A DNA stretch of 64,000 bases, taken from Ischnura elegans. Taxonomy: Eukaryota > Arthropoda > Insecta > Odonata > Coenagrionidae. Position 1 is the stretch's first letter, and every line of letters starts with the position of its first letter. The stretch spans positions 79,991,907 through 80,055,906 of the forward strand of contig NC_060249.1 in assembly GCF_921293095.1 (NCBI RefSeq). The letters are read 5' to 3'. The notes below the pieces were generated by a model. That model was given only the letters and a program-made list of their open reading frames with translations. It was not told the DNA's origin and did not search any database. A program made the position numbers and the translations under genes. This document shows positions 36,201-48,269 of the stretch, piece after piece.

Positions 36201-36851
36201 TATTTCCGACGAAAATTAGGTGATCATTTCCATTGCATCTTACAATATCCGAGTTTTATCTTCGAATATATCACCATGAAAATTTACCCTTTTTTGGAGA
36301 CTTTGCAATGATGTCTGAAAGTCATGAATGGAATGAAAACGTGAAATTTTATTCTTATGAATTTAATACATCGTGAATATTGGAAGAAGTTAGGACATGG
36401 GAAAATGCAAAAGTAAAGTCTAAATAAAAAATGGATAATCTTGCTAGTTTTTAGGACATATTGATAAAGTGGTAATGATTTAACTGCGTGTACTCTCCAT
36501 ATTTTTCAAGGATCTGCGATGAAATTGTATCGTAGAGAGAAAAAGATAACATCTTTTTAAATTATTTTTGAAATAACATGCATCCCTCAAATTCAGCAAA
36601 TTTCGGGCATCAACTTCACCATACGATAACAGAAAAATTGGCTAGATAAAAATAACTTAAGTGCTGCAATGCAAAATGCTATTTTTTCCGGAGAATTTCA
36701 GTTATGATACCTCCGGGGAAGAAGAGTCAATTTTTTTTAATCATATCATCGCAGCGACCTCCACCATGAGACAACTAGAGGTGGAAAGATGTGGAAAAAA
36801 ACTGACCGAAAAATATATACCCGAAAAAAACACTTTCCTCCGAACGATCAC
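33251..36851. other. intergenic with LINE 3'-end fragment
   Basis: AT-rich, no gene recognised. A LINE 3'-end fragment lies at 35150-35260 (GGTGATTGATCACCCCCTGCCA..., then CCCGCAGGGTTTTG and GGATGTAGAAG), plus-strand orientation. A second decayed stretch of the same family may follow at 35330-35400. Confidence 0.5.
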
Positions 36852-37045
36852 TTATTATTTATTTATTTTATTTATTTATTTATTTCACACACCTCCGAAA
36901 ACAGCACTGTTCGGCCTCTACATCGGGGCTGATAACATTTAACAATCACAAATATCCATGTCCTGGATAAGGGTAACTTATCCAGGCGGGACTCGAACCC
37001 GCGACCTTCGGTTTAACAGGCGAGGACTTTAACCCGCCGCCTCCG
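36852..37045 (-). mobile_element. tRNA-derived SINE
   Basis: Read on the minus strand, a tRNA-like head at about 37045-36980 has a good B box (GGTTCGAGTCC, 36999-36989) and a CTGTTAA anticodon-loop-like stretch suggesting descent from a tRNA-Asn gene; its A box and stems are degraded. A unique body of about 90 bp ends in an (AAAT)n tail (36854-36886). Head, body and A-rich simple tail in this order define a SINE. The tRNA is not intact, so it is not called a tRNA gene. Confidence 0.7.
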
Positions 37046-37544
37046 AATTATTGTAAGGATCAAATGTAAGCCATTTAACACCAATAAACTCATATCGCGG
37101 ATAAATACTGACAAGAGTCGAGTAAATACTGACAAGACACATTGTCGAGTGATTTTTTTGTCATCATCGCTATAAAAAATCAGTGCACAGGATAAGAGAG
37201 TCTAGTATGGAAACAAAGACCATTTTGAAAATACAATAGCCGGGAAGGACCGAAGAAAATTAAATCATCACGAAAGAACACTATATACCTGATCCATCGG
37301 CAATTTTTTTGCATTGATATTCTGGTAGTACAAGCGCTGTTAATCAAAGCAAAGAAAACAAAAGAACCTGTAGACTTCGAATGCTGCCTGTTTTGATGGC
37401 TCTACAATTCAATGATAACGTGCTATCGTTAAAACCAACGTACTGGCAAAAAATTATTAAAAATATGATCTCTCGAGCGTAGCTCGTAACACAAATTTAA
37501 GGGTGACTGCACGGTACCACGTAAATGCAGATAAGCATGTATCG

Positions 37545-38205
37545 CAATAGGGTAGTTTCCTTCGTCAAAGAAAACGATGGGCATTGATTGCGATTCGTTA
37601 CCCACCATTAGCGTATTCATAATACACAAATTATTTGGTTTTTGAAATACAGGTTTAGACGAATGGCAAGGGTCAAATTTTATCCTCATTTGAAAAAGGC
37701 CAGATTGGCGCCCATGCGATTCCACTCCGCGTGACGTCACAGGGACCTAGTTTCTACACGAGAGGATAGAAGTTATACATCGTCTGAGGTTACCAATGCA
37801 TGCATGAGGCACAGAGCTCAGGGAAACATGTCTTAATAATCACCTATTAAAACTGGCTAAGGTCGGAAAGTTTTCTTCGTTTGATAAGGTATTAATAAAC
37901 CTTTTTTAAGCCAAGCGCTACCATTCAGCAAGGTACTCAGCTATCCGCTAGCATCCTGCGTCCTATCAGCGCTCAGAGTCTCGATCAAGGTCACTTCACA
38001 AGGAGAGAGGGGGAACCAGAAATGCGTCGCACGGACTTTCCTACTTACGCGTCGCGTTTTTGCGCGCTTGAAATTTTTCACTTTTCATTTAATCGCGAAA
38101 AATAGATATCGTCATTTAAAAATCTAAAAGCGCGAAATACGTACTCCAGGAGTAATAATCTTTCGATTTAGGCAATAAAAAAATAATAGGAAACCACCCT
38201 ATTAA
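37545..38205 (+). mobile_element. TIR element family 1, copy B
   Basis: About 660 bp, from CAATAGGGTAGTTTCC to GGAAACCACCCTATTA. Very similar to copy C throughout, including CGTGACGTCACAGGGACCTA at about 37730-37749 and the AATCGCGAAAAATAGATATC stretch near the right end. There is no open frame long enough for a transposase. The 15 bp terminal inverted repeat has one mismatch. Target duplication not resolved. Confidence 0.75.
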
Positions 38206-40541
38206 TGCTGAAGGAAAAAATAATTGGCTCCAGAAAGAAATTGTTGCAAATATGTGTCACTCTTCGGGTCATCTAGCATAGAATCAGATGCAATGAGTGA
38301 AGCGCTACAAAAATAGGAACGATCCTAGACTTGAATTTCCACTTCTTTTTTCAATTAATTTCCCACTTTTAATTTTTTTCTCGGCACTTTTGCCTTTCAG
38401 TGGATCTCTTAACAGGATAAAACAAGTTTACACAACTAAACCTTGCAATCGTATTAGAGTTTTTTTTTGGAACGAGTCTTGTATTTCCACGAAGTGCATG
38501 GAGCAATTCGTGATTGCGAACTCACATAGGTGGAGCACACGTGCATCTTTATGGAATAGTTTGATTCTTTGTAAGCACTGATGTTTACGGCGTAGTACAT
38601 GCTGGCGAAAAAAACGAAAAAAATGCTAACAAACCTCGCGGGGTACTCGCGGGAGAACAACGTCTTGGGAAGGGAAAAATTAATACGATTACCTACGCTA
38701 AATCGAATTCTCCGTTTTAAAGATTTGGTGGACCACACCATGAATGAGAATTATCATTGGATAATTCCAAAGAATACGCGGAACAAAACGTGATCAGAAC
38801 ATAAACTTTGCCATACACCTTTTAAATGAATCGTAGGGTATTATATGCGGTTGTCTTGATAAAGTAGACTTATTTAAATTATTAGCGGATGACAAATTTT
38901 TGATGTATACGTAAAGGCATACGTTTTAATAGCCTTTCGTTGTATTTTTGGCGGGAACTCACACCAACTGCATACATGGGTACGTATTGTTTTCATTATC
39001 ATATTTTTTGACAACGTGAAGAACGCATGTGGCGTATTGAATGCTGTATGCTGGTGATTGGTCATTCCCGGGTTGGATTGCAGGGTACTACAGGGTGGCT
39101 GATAATAACTAGGTATTATGAAATGTATAACAGGCTGCATGAGATTGGCCGATGCCACAGGTGCTTAAATTGACTTTTAAAGTATACATGAAGATTTTTA
39201 GGTACAGGGATACCGACTTACAAAAAATATTGGGGGGCCCAAACCGGGGATCTTGCCCCGGGAAATTTTATAAGTAGTGACTTTTAAGTTTTTTAAGCGT
39301 TTAAGTTTTAGAAGAACCATATGATCAACATTAGAACCCTGATAACTCGAATCTCGATATCTGGACACTCCGAGGAAAATCGACAAGCCTGATAAATTTT
39401 TTTCTCACACCCATAACGAATTTTTGAGGGGGCTCGGGCCCCCTCATGCCCCAACGAGTCGGCGCCACTGCTTATATAATACTGTAGGTATTAAATTAAT
39501 ATCACTTTATTATTGCTGTTACTATAGAATTTATTCGTATTTTTCATTGCCTACTTATCTACCAGCCACCCTGTATGTAGACTCAGATCATCCCCTGCCA
39601 AATAACACATTTGTGGATTGCGTAGTAACCACTAAGATCTAGATATTAACCTTCGCAATTGTCTCAGGCAACGATGGAGTCCCTCCAGTAAGGAGCATGA
39701 ATCATGGTAGTCGCGTGGAGCATGTGTTCTCGGCTCTGAGGATGACTCGTCACCCACCGCGACGCCGACCAGCGTCCATACGAGTATGACTCGGAGCACG
39801 TCCGGAGCATTGAAAGGTCCGCCACTCTGAAGGGACGATCACGACGGTGCTCAATACGCTATAGGGCAGTTCACCCGGCGATTGCTTCGCAACCATATGG
39901 TGTACGGTTACTCATTGTCTAAATCTTCACGGGGCAGCTGAAGGCATGTGGCGGGTTGGAGGGTGGGGGGACGAGAATTTTAACGATTTTAACCGTAACA
40001 TGCTAAAATTTGCATTTCCAAGAGGGTCTCGGATCACTGGGATTATGTTCGAAACGCTTCAGATATCGTTCGTTCACCAATTTTCTTTCATTGCCAACTG
40101 AGATAGTTTGAAAAACGAAGAGACTCGTATTTTCCGTTTTCCAAACCTTCGTCTACTCTATTCGCGGCGAAAAATTTATGCCCTTAACCTTTTAGCAGAA
40201 AAATATATGGCGTCACGCGCTCCTGCTCAACGCTTCTCAGCTACTCCTCGGTCTCGCGTGGTCCATTGTAGACCATTTCAGTCCCTCGCTGAGTTATTAT
40301 GCTGAGCGAGTTAATTAACCGGAACCGCAATGACGTCACCTACTCAACAAAATTGGAGGTAGCTTTCGTTGTATTTAATTTTAAGTATGGGATAATGGAA
40401 GAATAAGGAAGACTTCTTTTTCGTAGCTATTCATCTTGCCTTTACGTGACCCGAATCGTTAAAATGGGTTGATATTTCGGATTATAGCGAGGAAAACTGG
40501 ATCGAGAAGAAGCGGAATGCTGCTAAACATAAATTACCTTA
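38206..40541. other. intergenic with transposon remnants
   Basis: No gene recognised. A LINE 3'-end fragment lies at about 39030-39110 (GCTGGTGATTGGTCATTCCC). From about 39217 to 39475 there is a decayed DNA-transposon-like piece: its right end reads CGAGTCGGCGCCACTG, and its left interior GGGGGGCCC mirrors GGGCCCCCT near 39437-39446. A G-rich run is at 39960-39972. Confidence 0.4.
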
Positions 40542-40886
40542 AGCTAGGTTTACACCTGCGAGAAATTGCGCGAGTTTACTGTCAGACAGTCAAAATTGCA
40601 AGTGTAAACGGGTCGGCGAGCAGTGTCGCGAGCTGGGCGGCGGAGTGTCTGACACTTCGACTCGCAGGTCTAAACATGAAACTTAGCTCTAGCAATTTCT
40701 CGCGCTCGCACTGTCGCCTGATCAAACCGCGGGAGATATTTCCCGACACTTTTGCGGAAGTTGGGCTGAAGGGTAGTTGTGTTGTCTCTCGAGTCTCCTG
40801 TAATTTGTTGTTTTTTGTTTGTTTTTTTGTGTCATGTTGTTTTGTTGATGGATGAAGGGAAAAGGATGGAAAATCCCCTTAAGTAA

Positions 40887-41048
40887 AGTAGTTACATATG
40901 GTCGGACTTGGAGACAAAAAAACTTATTACGTTATATGAAGAAAGCGAAATATTGTGGAATGTGACCCTGAAAGATTACAGAAACCGAGTGAAAAATCAG
41001 GAATCTTTGCGTGACATTAGCAAAAAGAATAAATACATCAGAGAATGA
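40887..41048 (+). pseudogene. MADF-domain protein remnant of the Harbinger element
   Basis: A frame of about 53 codons reads WSDLETKKLITLYEESEILW and then NVTLKDYRNRVKNQ, matching the MADF/Myb-SANT-like pattern (Leu-Ile-x-Leu-Tyr-Glu, Leu-Trp-Asn, Asp-Tyr-x-Asn-Arg). Harbinger elements carry such a DNA-binding accessory protein that partners the transposase. A stop precedes it (40884) and another follows at 41046, and no complete domain remains, so it is a broken fragment. Confidence 0.75.
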
Positions 41049-41269
41049 TAAGATTCACCTAAAAAATATAGATTGTATGACGAAGACAGTGCATAGATAG
41101 TACAGCGCCAAACAATTGGCACAAATTTTCTCTCAAGTAGATTGGGATGGACAATTTTACTACTTTCCTAGTATTAGCTATTCTTATAAAATTTGAAGAA
41201 AATTATAATTGAACATTCATAACTTCCTTCGGTCTGGTAATGAATTCAAATACACGATGATATCAAAGT

Positions 41270-42181
41270 GGAGTTAGCATGGAAGTAGTGGCCACAAGCA
41301 GTATAAGCTGAGATTTGTATTTCGGAAGGAATCAGATTCAGTGGATGATTCCTATATGTTTTCCATTTCTATGTTACCTCATCCGCTAAAATCTAATGAT
41401 AAAAACATCTCATGGCAGAATATCAGGCCGTCTTCGATCAGGTATTGTAGACCCATTAAATTATTTCTGGAAGATGAAAGTTATTAGGTAACTGAGAAAG
41501 AAGTGCAAAAGATAAAGGCACAGATATCTCCACTGATACCCTTGGTCATCGAAATAAACGGGAAGAAATTGTACAAAGTATCAGAATTTTGACGTAAAAA
41601 GAATCCTGACATTTCATCAGGCATTAGTTGAGTAGAGGTGGAATTATTTCATTGGTTTGGAACAATATTTAGCGCACTTTCCCGTGGTTTCTCCATAAGT
41701 ATGTACAAGTGAATTTGAGAAGTATGCTTAAAAACAGAAGAAATGTACATGCGTCAAACTCATGGTATTACATTCCTTTCACGGTACTTAAAATATAATT
41801 CATGGGACAAAAGTGATTGATTGCCCCCATTCCATTGCTTTCCGAAGAGGCCCAAGAAGCAAGGAATAAGCATATTCGGAAATTCAAAGAAAATCACGTG
41901 CTAAAATACTCAAGAAAGGACACCATGAGAGATGTTTTTAACCTACTATTAGTCACATCTGACCTTATGTTTCCAGTATTAGTTCGTTGCACCCAAGGCA
42001 TTGTTATTCCCTCTCGATGGATGCCAGGCAGCTTCTTAGGGAACCAATATTACCTGCGCCTAATGAAATGAGTAATGTTAAAGAGATGGAGGACGTGGAG
42101 TCGGTAAATGTCGGAGATGAAGAGAGTTGGGAAAGTAATAATGATGAAGGTGACAAACGTTCCGCAGTTCATTTTCTGTGA
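41270..42181 (+). pseudogene. Transib/RAG1-superfamily transposase fossil
   Basis: Three separated blocks read in the plus strand. HGSSGHKQYK sits at 41290-41320, where the family normally has a catalytic Asp before Gly-Ser-Ser-Gly-His; here it is His, preceded by a stop. ISWQNIRPSSIRYCRPIKLF follows at about 41418-41477. The third block is LSEEAQEARNKHIRKFKENH at 41838-41897, continuing to SRKDTMRDVFNLLL, the region carrying the catalytic Glu in Transib and RAG1. Stops and frameshifts between blocks make it non-functional. A last acidic frame ends at 42181. No Transib-type CACWRTG ends were located, so whether this is a nested insertion or captured DNA is open. Assignment rests on remembered family motifs. 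Confidence 0.65.
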
Positions 42182-42427
42182 AAAACGATTTTACGTTTAA
42201 ATCCTGTGTTTAAGAGCATATATTTAACGTAATTAGTTCATTAAATTAAGAAAAGCGCATTACTATACAATTTTTTTATGATTTTCTTCATATTTCTCAA
42301 GTGTTAAGTAACATGAAATTATTTTGCAAATTAAATTAATTTTTTCATAAAAATCACCTTGAAAAGACCTGTGATAGTGTTATTTTGTGTTTTTGTCCAT
42401 AATTTGGCATTTCTGAATGTTTTCACG

Positions 42428-42905
42428 TCAAAATATGTAAGTTTTTTGAGAAAAATAATTTTGTCCCGCTAGATTCGCAATTGGAACCACTGTGTCATCC
42501 GTTTGGTTACTGTGGATATTCACACATACGTAAACAGGCCAATATAACGAATAAAAACGATTATACTTATCAGAGGCAAGAAAACGTGGTGTTATAACTA
42601 TCAGCCGCTGACTCGCTGATATCGATTCCCTCAAAACCATGTCCTGTTTTTGGACTTATGGCCCAACAAAGTAGAGCAGATTCTCCAGCTCTGTAGCAGA
42701 CATCCTCATGAAATTCCTAAACTGTTGAGAGTCCTCTATTTGTAACTCCTTTACATTAAGTCGTGAAAGCTCTCAAATGTTGCCTTCTATCAATCCATTC
42801 CTTAACCCAGATACTCCTCTTCCTTTTTTTCTGTTTATGTACTCTATGCCAATAATCAAGTAACACTATTGTAGCGGCAGTTTGCGCACGTCTACTTCGT
42901 GACAT
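42428..42905 (-). pseudogene. Harbinger transposase N-terminal remnant
   Basis: From an ATG at 42905 the minus strand reads through RSIWVKEWIDRRQHLRAF to a stop, and after a frameshift the following region corresponds to QIEDSQQFRNFMRMSATELE. A later frame gives VLRESISASQRLIVITPRFL (about 42640-42570). All three blocks match the conserved N-terminal part of animal Harbinger (DDE_Tnp_4) transposases. The catalytic DDE half is absent, its place taken by the unrelated 41.2-42.4 kb DNA. A clear pseudogene. Confidence 0.8.
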
Positions 42906-43153
42906 TGTAAAAAGCTACTGACCACGGTACGGGAGGGACCACTTCCGCGAGTTGAAATTGCACCGAATGCTGTCACATGTAAACGGATTTCATACCAACT
43001 GTCGCAACCAACAGTGACACTGGCTCGCGCGAGAACTCGCAAAATAACTCGCGTCCAACTCTCGGGAAAAATTGCATCTGTGAGTTTACACTATGCGACA
43101 CCACTCGCGCAACTTATGTCGCAACTTTTCTCGCAGGTGTAAACCTAGCTTTA

Positions 43154-44259
43154 CGACAATCACGTACCTAATCTATAATTTGTAAAAAAATAACACAACG
43201 CATCATCTTAGCCATGAGTAAAATCTGCTCGCGCTCTTGAAAGAGTGGAACACGGCAGAGGATGTAGACGATTTATCGTCAATATGAAAGGTTTAACTCA
43301 TTCCTTTCATTTATTGTTATGTAATTCATTTTGGCGCATAAAATTCATCCTCATCGTATTTCCCAATTGCTTATCAACCGACGCCATTTGATACCTAAAT
43401 AAAACGGTTTCTAGAATGATTTCCTATAATACCATTATATAATTATGCCTCGTACAAGAAAGCAATCAGGATGTACTCCATTAACGTCTGGGTCAAGAGC
43501 TCATAAGGTATGCGAACGACTCTAGTTTCAATCTCATGCAGCAGTCCTGTGAGCGGATAACGAATTGAGTACGAGTTACACATACATAATATGTATCTAC
43601 CTATTTTTAGTAAGAACAACATACATGCTCTCCTAGAAGTACATGCCATTTTTCATCAGCAAGTTAAATTTACGCTTTCGCTCGTAATAATTGTCTTTCA
43701 ATACGTCGCAGGTGATTTCCACTGATTCCTTGTACGGACTAATTGCGTTAAATTTCGCTGGTTGCATTAACTCTATTGAGTGAACCTCTTCAAAACCACT
43801 CAAGCCCCACTAACTCCAATTAGTGTTTTCACACATTTGATGAGTATTAATGAGCAATTTTTACCTAAATGACTTGAACATCCTCTCCTCAAGCAATCAC
43901 CATAAATAACGGAGATTACGGAAGCCTTAATCAGCACCTGATAATATGAAATATATTAAACTAATACCAAAAAGTGGAGGCTTAAGCGAGATAATTTTAT
44001 CGAATTTCAGTTATTTATTTTCTTTCATGAAATTATACCTCTTCATGGAGATTCGTCCTTATACAATGTGCGACTTCATTTTCCAGTAAGAAGAATATTA
44101 TCAGCATTCGGTCAATGAAATATTACGTTAGAGAGGGTGGCCAGAACCACAGAAATACCTACTAATAGTAATGGCGATAACTAAAAATTAAGTTAAGGGA
44201 GCCTGAATTTTTCAAATAGCTTTTCAGTAATCTTCATCTTATTCAAAGCTTATGACCTT
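43154..44259. other. intergenic, nothing recognised
   Basis: AT-rich unique DNA between the Harbinger element and TIR element copy C. Confidence 0.5.
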
Positions 44260-44932
44260 CAATAGGGTAGTTTCCCTCATCAAAGAAAACGAAAGGCATT
44301 GATTACGATTCATTACCCACCATTAGTGTATTCATAACAAATAAATTCTTTGGTTTTAGAAATACCGGTTTAGACGAATGGCAATGGTCATTTTTAACCT
44401 CATTTGTAAAGGCCAGATTGGCGCCCATGCGATGCCACTCCACGTGACGTCACAGGGACCTAGTTTCTATACGAGTAGATAGGAGTTTTACATCGTCTGA
44501 GATTACCAATGCATGCATGAAGCACAGAGCTCAGGGAAACATGTCTTAATAATCACCTATTAAAACTGCCTAAGGTCGGAAAGTTTTCTTCGTTTGATAA
44601 GGTATTAATAATCCTTAATTAAGCCAAGTGCTACCAGCTAGGAGGGTTCTCGGCTACCTGCTAGCATCCTGCGTCGTATCAGCGCTCAAAGCCTCGCCCC
44701 AATGTCACCTCACTTGCGGCAGCGGGAACCAGAACGACTTCACACGGAGTTTTCCCGGCATTCATACTTAGACGTCGCGTTTTCGCGCGCTTGAAAATTT
44801 TCACTTTTCATTTAATCGCGAAAAATAGATATCGTCTTTATATTTAAAAATCTAAAAGCGTGAAATACGTACTCCAGGAGTAATAGTCTTTCGATTTAGG
44901 CAATAAAAAATAATAGGAAACCACCCTATTAT
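44260..44932 (+). mobile_element. TIR element family 1, copy C
   Basis: About 670 bp with the same ends and interior as copy B (CAATAGGGTAGTTTCC ... GGAAACCACCCTATTA; CACGTGACGTCACAGGGACC at 44441-44460). Its interior runs uninterrupted through the point where copy A carries the palindromic insertion, so it serves as the empty-site reference. Non-coding. Confidence 0.75.
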
Positions 44933-47900
44933 TAGTAGTCCTCTATCGTATATAACAACTACGGACGGAAAAATATTCTCCGAAATTATAAAAATATTGT
45001 CATCTTGAAAATGGGGAATAGGAAGCAAAGGTAGTGTGGCTAGGAGGCAATTTCAAGAGAAAAATAAATGATGTCTAGTTGGGAAACAATTCCGACAGGA
45101 AAAAGGTGAAGCACCTGAAAATAATAAGAACATAAATAACCAATGACCTGATCAGACTAGCATCTACGTGCGAGCTTAGAGAAAAATAGCGTGACATGAA
45201 ACTTGGTGAAAGCAACTCTAACCACTAAAATATCGGCGAAGGTCCTCAGGTCAGTTACATAACGAAAACTAAACATTCCGTTGGGGCAATGACACCGAGG
45301 AATTGCCTCGGGATCAAAATAATCAGCTGTCCAATGCCGTGTAACACACAAAGGCATTAATAGGACTCGCAGCACGAGACTAAAACGTAACACTCAAATG
45401 CTGAGATGGAAAAACATACCACGCTAGCTAGCTATTTGTTTACCTGGGGAAAAACAAAGAAAGTTCTTCGAACATGATTACTCAATCCGGATCCCCTGTG
45501 GTCGAACCGGAAAAGGTTTTCACGCTGTAAAGGACGTAAAGCCCGCAAAGATGAGGAAGATATCTGATACACAACATCAGAAGAATAGGAAAATCCTTTC
45601 CCGTTCGCCTTGAAGTTTCAAACTCTCAGTAATACTTCCTCCACAACGAATTCAGAGAAATTCTAGAATGTGTGCCCACTGACCACAAAAATGTAACCAG
45701 TGCGGGAAAATTACGTCAACATGCGATAAAATATGGCGTTCGGTCGCGGAGAATACAGAAAATAATTGCAAGGGCATCATGAAAAAGAACTTAGAGACAT
45801 TGGTAACCACAACCGGGTAACACGAGCTTGGGGATATCAGTAACGAGCTCGTTCACTCAGACTTCAAGTTGCTATTCATTAAAATAATCGGTGGATGGAT
45901 GGGAGTAAGTTACGACGAAAAGTGAATATATATCATTCAGGTATTATCTCATAATTTAAAAATAAAAAAAACGGCAAAATTAAAGGTCAACCACTTTACA
46001 TGAGTTGGTGACGTCATTAGAGTTCTAGGCCATGTACTCGTTCAAGGAGAACTATTACTTGAGGGAAGGAATCAATCGCGGGGGTGTAAACAACAACGAA
46101 CTGCATGCAATAGGTCGAGGAGTAGCGCAGAAGCGGCATCAAGCTTGGCATTAGTTCGTGGCGTCTTCCACTTTCCTCCGAAAGTGCAAGTGGTCGTAAC
46201 TTTTTCGTCGCAAATAGTTCGTTTAGTAGACGACAGATCGAAAAACGGAGAAATACGAGTCATTTTATTTTTTCAAACACACTCTAAAGTTTATCACTAG
46301 CGCACAATTCAACTGATCGAATTTCTCCGCTATCCATTTGAGGCGATGAAAAAAGAGCTTATTACCTCGAAGTAGTAATGCACGATATCATATTAGCACT
46401 GACCTCAATCAAGCTTGCGTTCGAAAGGGTGGAGAAGCACCCGAGGCGTCTAGCTATGATGTTCAAGCTAATGTCTTTGGGTTTTACCCCCGGAACGAGC
46501 GAAAGATACCAACAGTTGCATTCTCCCACCGCGATAAAACCAGCGACGATAGTACGTAACATCGTGCAAATACGAGAAGTAAGAAAAAAAAGAACGGAGA
46601 CCAAAAATTTCAGATATACATAATGTAACCTGTTTACACGGTACATCAGCTTTTACAAGTTGATTTCTGCATGTATGAACGCGAGAATGAACACCAAAAT
46701 GCACCGCGTAACCACCAAATTTGTGCGAACGCATGTACAGAAAGTAGAACCTATTCTAGTAATTTGGTTCATGCATTCGTGCATATTCTGTTCCACCAGA
46801 ACCATTCCTGCAACCAGACTCGTGCGTGTTAATATATCGTGTAAAAAGGCCTCAACGAGGGATTTTTTTCTAAGAATACCTTTCGACCAATTCCAAATTT
46901 GAGGAAGTTCCAAACTAAGTTACGGTTGTAGAAAATGGAGACAAATCCTTTTTTCTTCTTGGCATCGGAAATAATCTCTATAAGAAAAAATACACTGAAA
47001 TATATCTTTCCAGGAAGTATTCCTGATGGAAAAGTCTATATTGTTGCAGACGTGACTGGAAATGTCGCTGGCGAAAAAAATTAAAGGCATCCGAATATCT
47101 ACCTTTATGAACATAGTCCAACTCTACACTATATGAAGGTGTTTTCGAAGAAATGAGTAGGGTAATGCACTTTTGAGGTGGCTTGCATGATTATTTAGAT
47201 GTAGTTGGAAATTCCTCAATCTCATTCAAATTCCAAAATCAACTCAAAAATAAACTCAATCAGATTCCTAAATTAACCCTATCCCAAAGATGGTTCACTA
47301 TCCCCTACCTGCAAGTCATTTGGCCGATAAAATAAATCTAAAAAAGGGACTTAGAAAAAGGTTAGTTGACTTAAAGTGTAGCTTACAAGCAAATGTATTC
47401 CTTAATGCATGTTTCTGAATTTTTCTATCATTTCTAAAAGCGATATTTTCATTTTCGAGCTCCAAAGTCAGATTTCCTTCATAAGGATATAGATTAATCC
47501 CATTTCTAATGTGAAACATATAGCGGAAATGTTGAGTAGTGGATGTACGTGAAGGTAAATTTTAATCCTTTGGCGCATGTTGGTGATAGTTCACCCCTGC
47601 CATACACGTCTGTAGCTGGTTTTCAGGGTAAATGTAGATGTAGAACTTAATAGCTACGGGTCTATCCCGAACCTCGACGATCAGTATGTTAATTTATGCA
47701 CTGAATCGGAGGAAGAACGCAACGCACTATTCAGATTTGTTCGGAACATATTCTAAACACTACAATGGGATAAACAAAACCGAGTGAAGGACACTGTATT
47801 CACGAGCGTTGACGAAGAACATTGGCAATAACTAAAAAAAACTTCGAATAACGCCATTTCAAATAACACAAAATACAAAATTTTCGAACACATGCCTACT

Positions 47901-47985
47901 CGTTGCCGCAAAGAACAGTCTCACAGATTACATGGTTATTACTGAGCAAATTTTGGAGTAAACAAAAACACTTACGGAAAAAGCA
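44933..47985. other. intergenic with LINE 3'-end fragment
   Basis: No gene recognised. Solo LINE 3'-end fragment at 47570-47650 (GCATGTTGGTGATAGTTCACCCCTGCCAT, then AGGGTAAATGTAGATGTAGAA). Moderate-length frames at 46378-46913 overlap on both strands and have no recognisable content. Confidence 0.4.
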
Positions 47986-47989
47986 GAGC

Positions 47990-48260
47990 CAAGCAAAAGA
48001 GAATATCCATTTTTACAAGTGGTGGTGTCGACGAATGGCAAGGACGCGGAATGAAGAACAAAATAAGCTTAAAATAACATAAAAACCTGAAATTTTTAGC
48101 AACAGGCCTACCAGGTGCTTCGACAAGCAGTGTCTTGTCAATTCCCTCGCGGCATCGGGGAAAACCTCAAGAGCACTAAGACGAACTTAGAACACATAAA
48201 AAGAACACGAAAAATCTGTCCCGAGTGGTGATTCCGACGAGTGACAAGGACGCACAATGA
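47990..48260 (+). repeat. short diverged direct duplication
   Basis: TGTCGACGAATGGCAAGGACGC...AATGAAGAACAAAA near 48025-48065 recurs as TTCCGACGAGTGACAAGGACGC...AATGAAGAGCACAAAA near 48230-48270, in direct orientation about 205 bp apart. Confidence 0.55.
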
Positions 48261-48269
48261 AGAGCACAA

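Larger units (their letters stand above)
40542..43150. mobile_element. PIF/Harbinger DNA transposon, 2.6 kb, defective
   Basis: The ends are a perfect 24 bp inverted repeat beginning AGCTAGGTTTACACCTGCGA (40542-40565 and 43127-43150) flanked by TTA on both sides (40539-40541 and 43151-43153), the 3 bp TWA duplication diagnostic of PIF/Harbinger. Both subterminal regions are rich in CGCGAG/CTCGCG words. Inside, a MADF-domain remnant on the plus strand and a transposase N-terminal remnant on the minus strand make the usual convergent two-gene Harbinger layout. The middle is occupied by a Transib/RAG1-like fossil. Confidence 0.85.

Noticed and set aside
36980-37045. Possible tRNA-Asn gene
   Set aside because: Good B box, but the stems and A box are broken and it continues into a body and (AAAT)n tail, so it is a SINE head.
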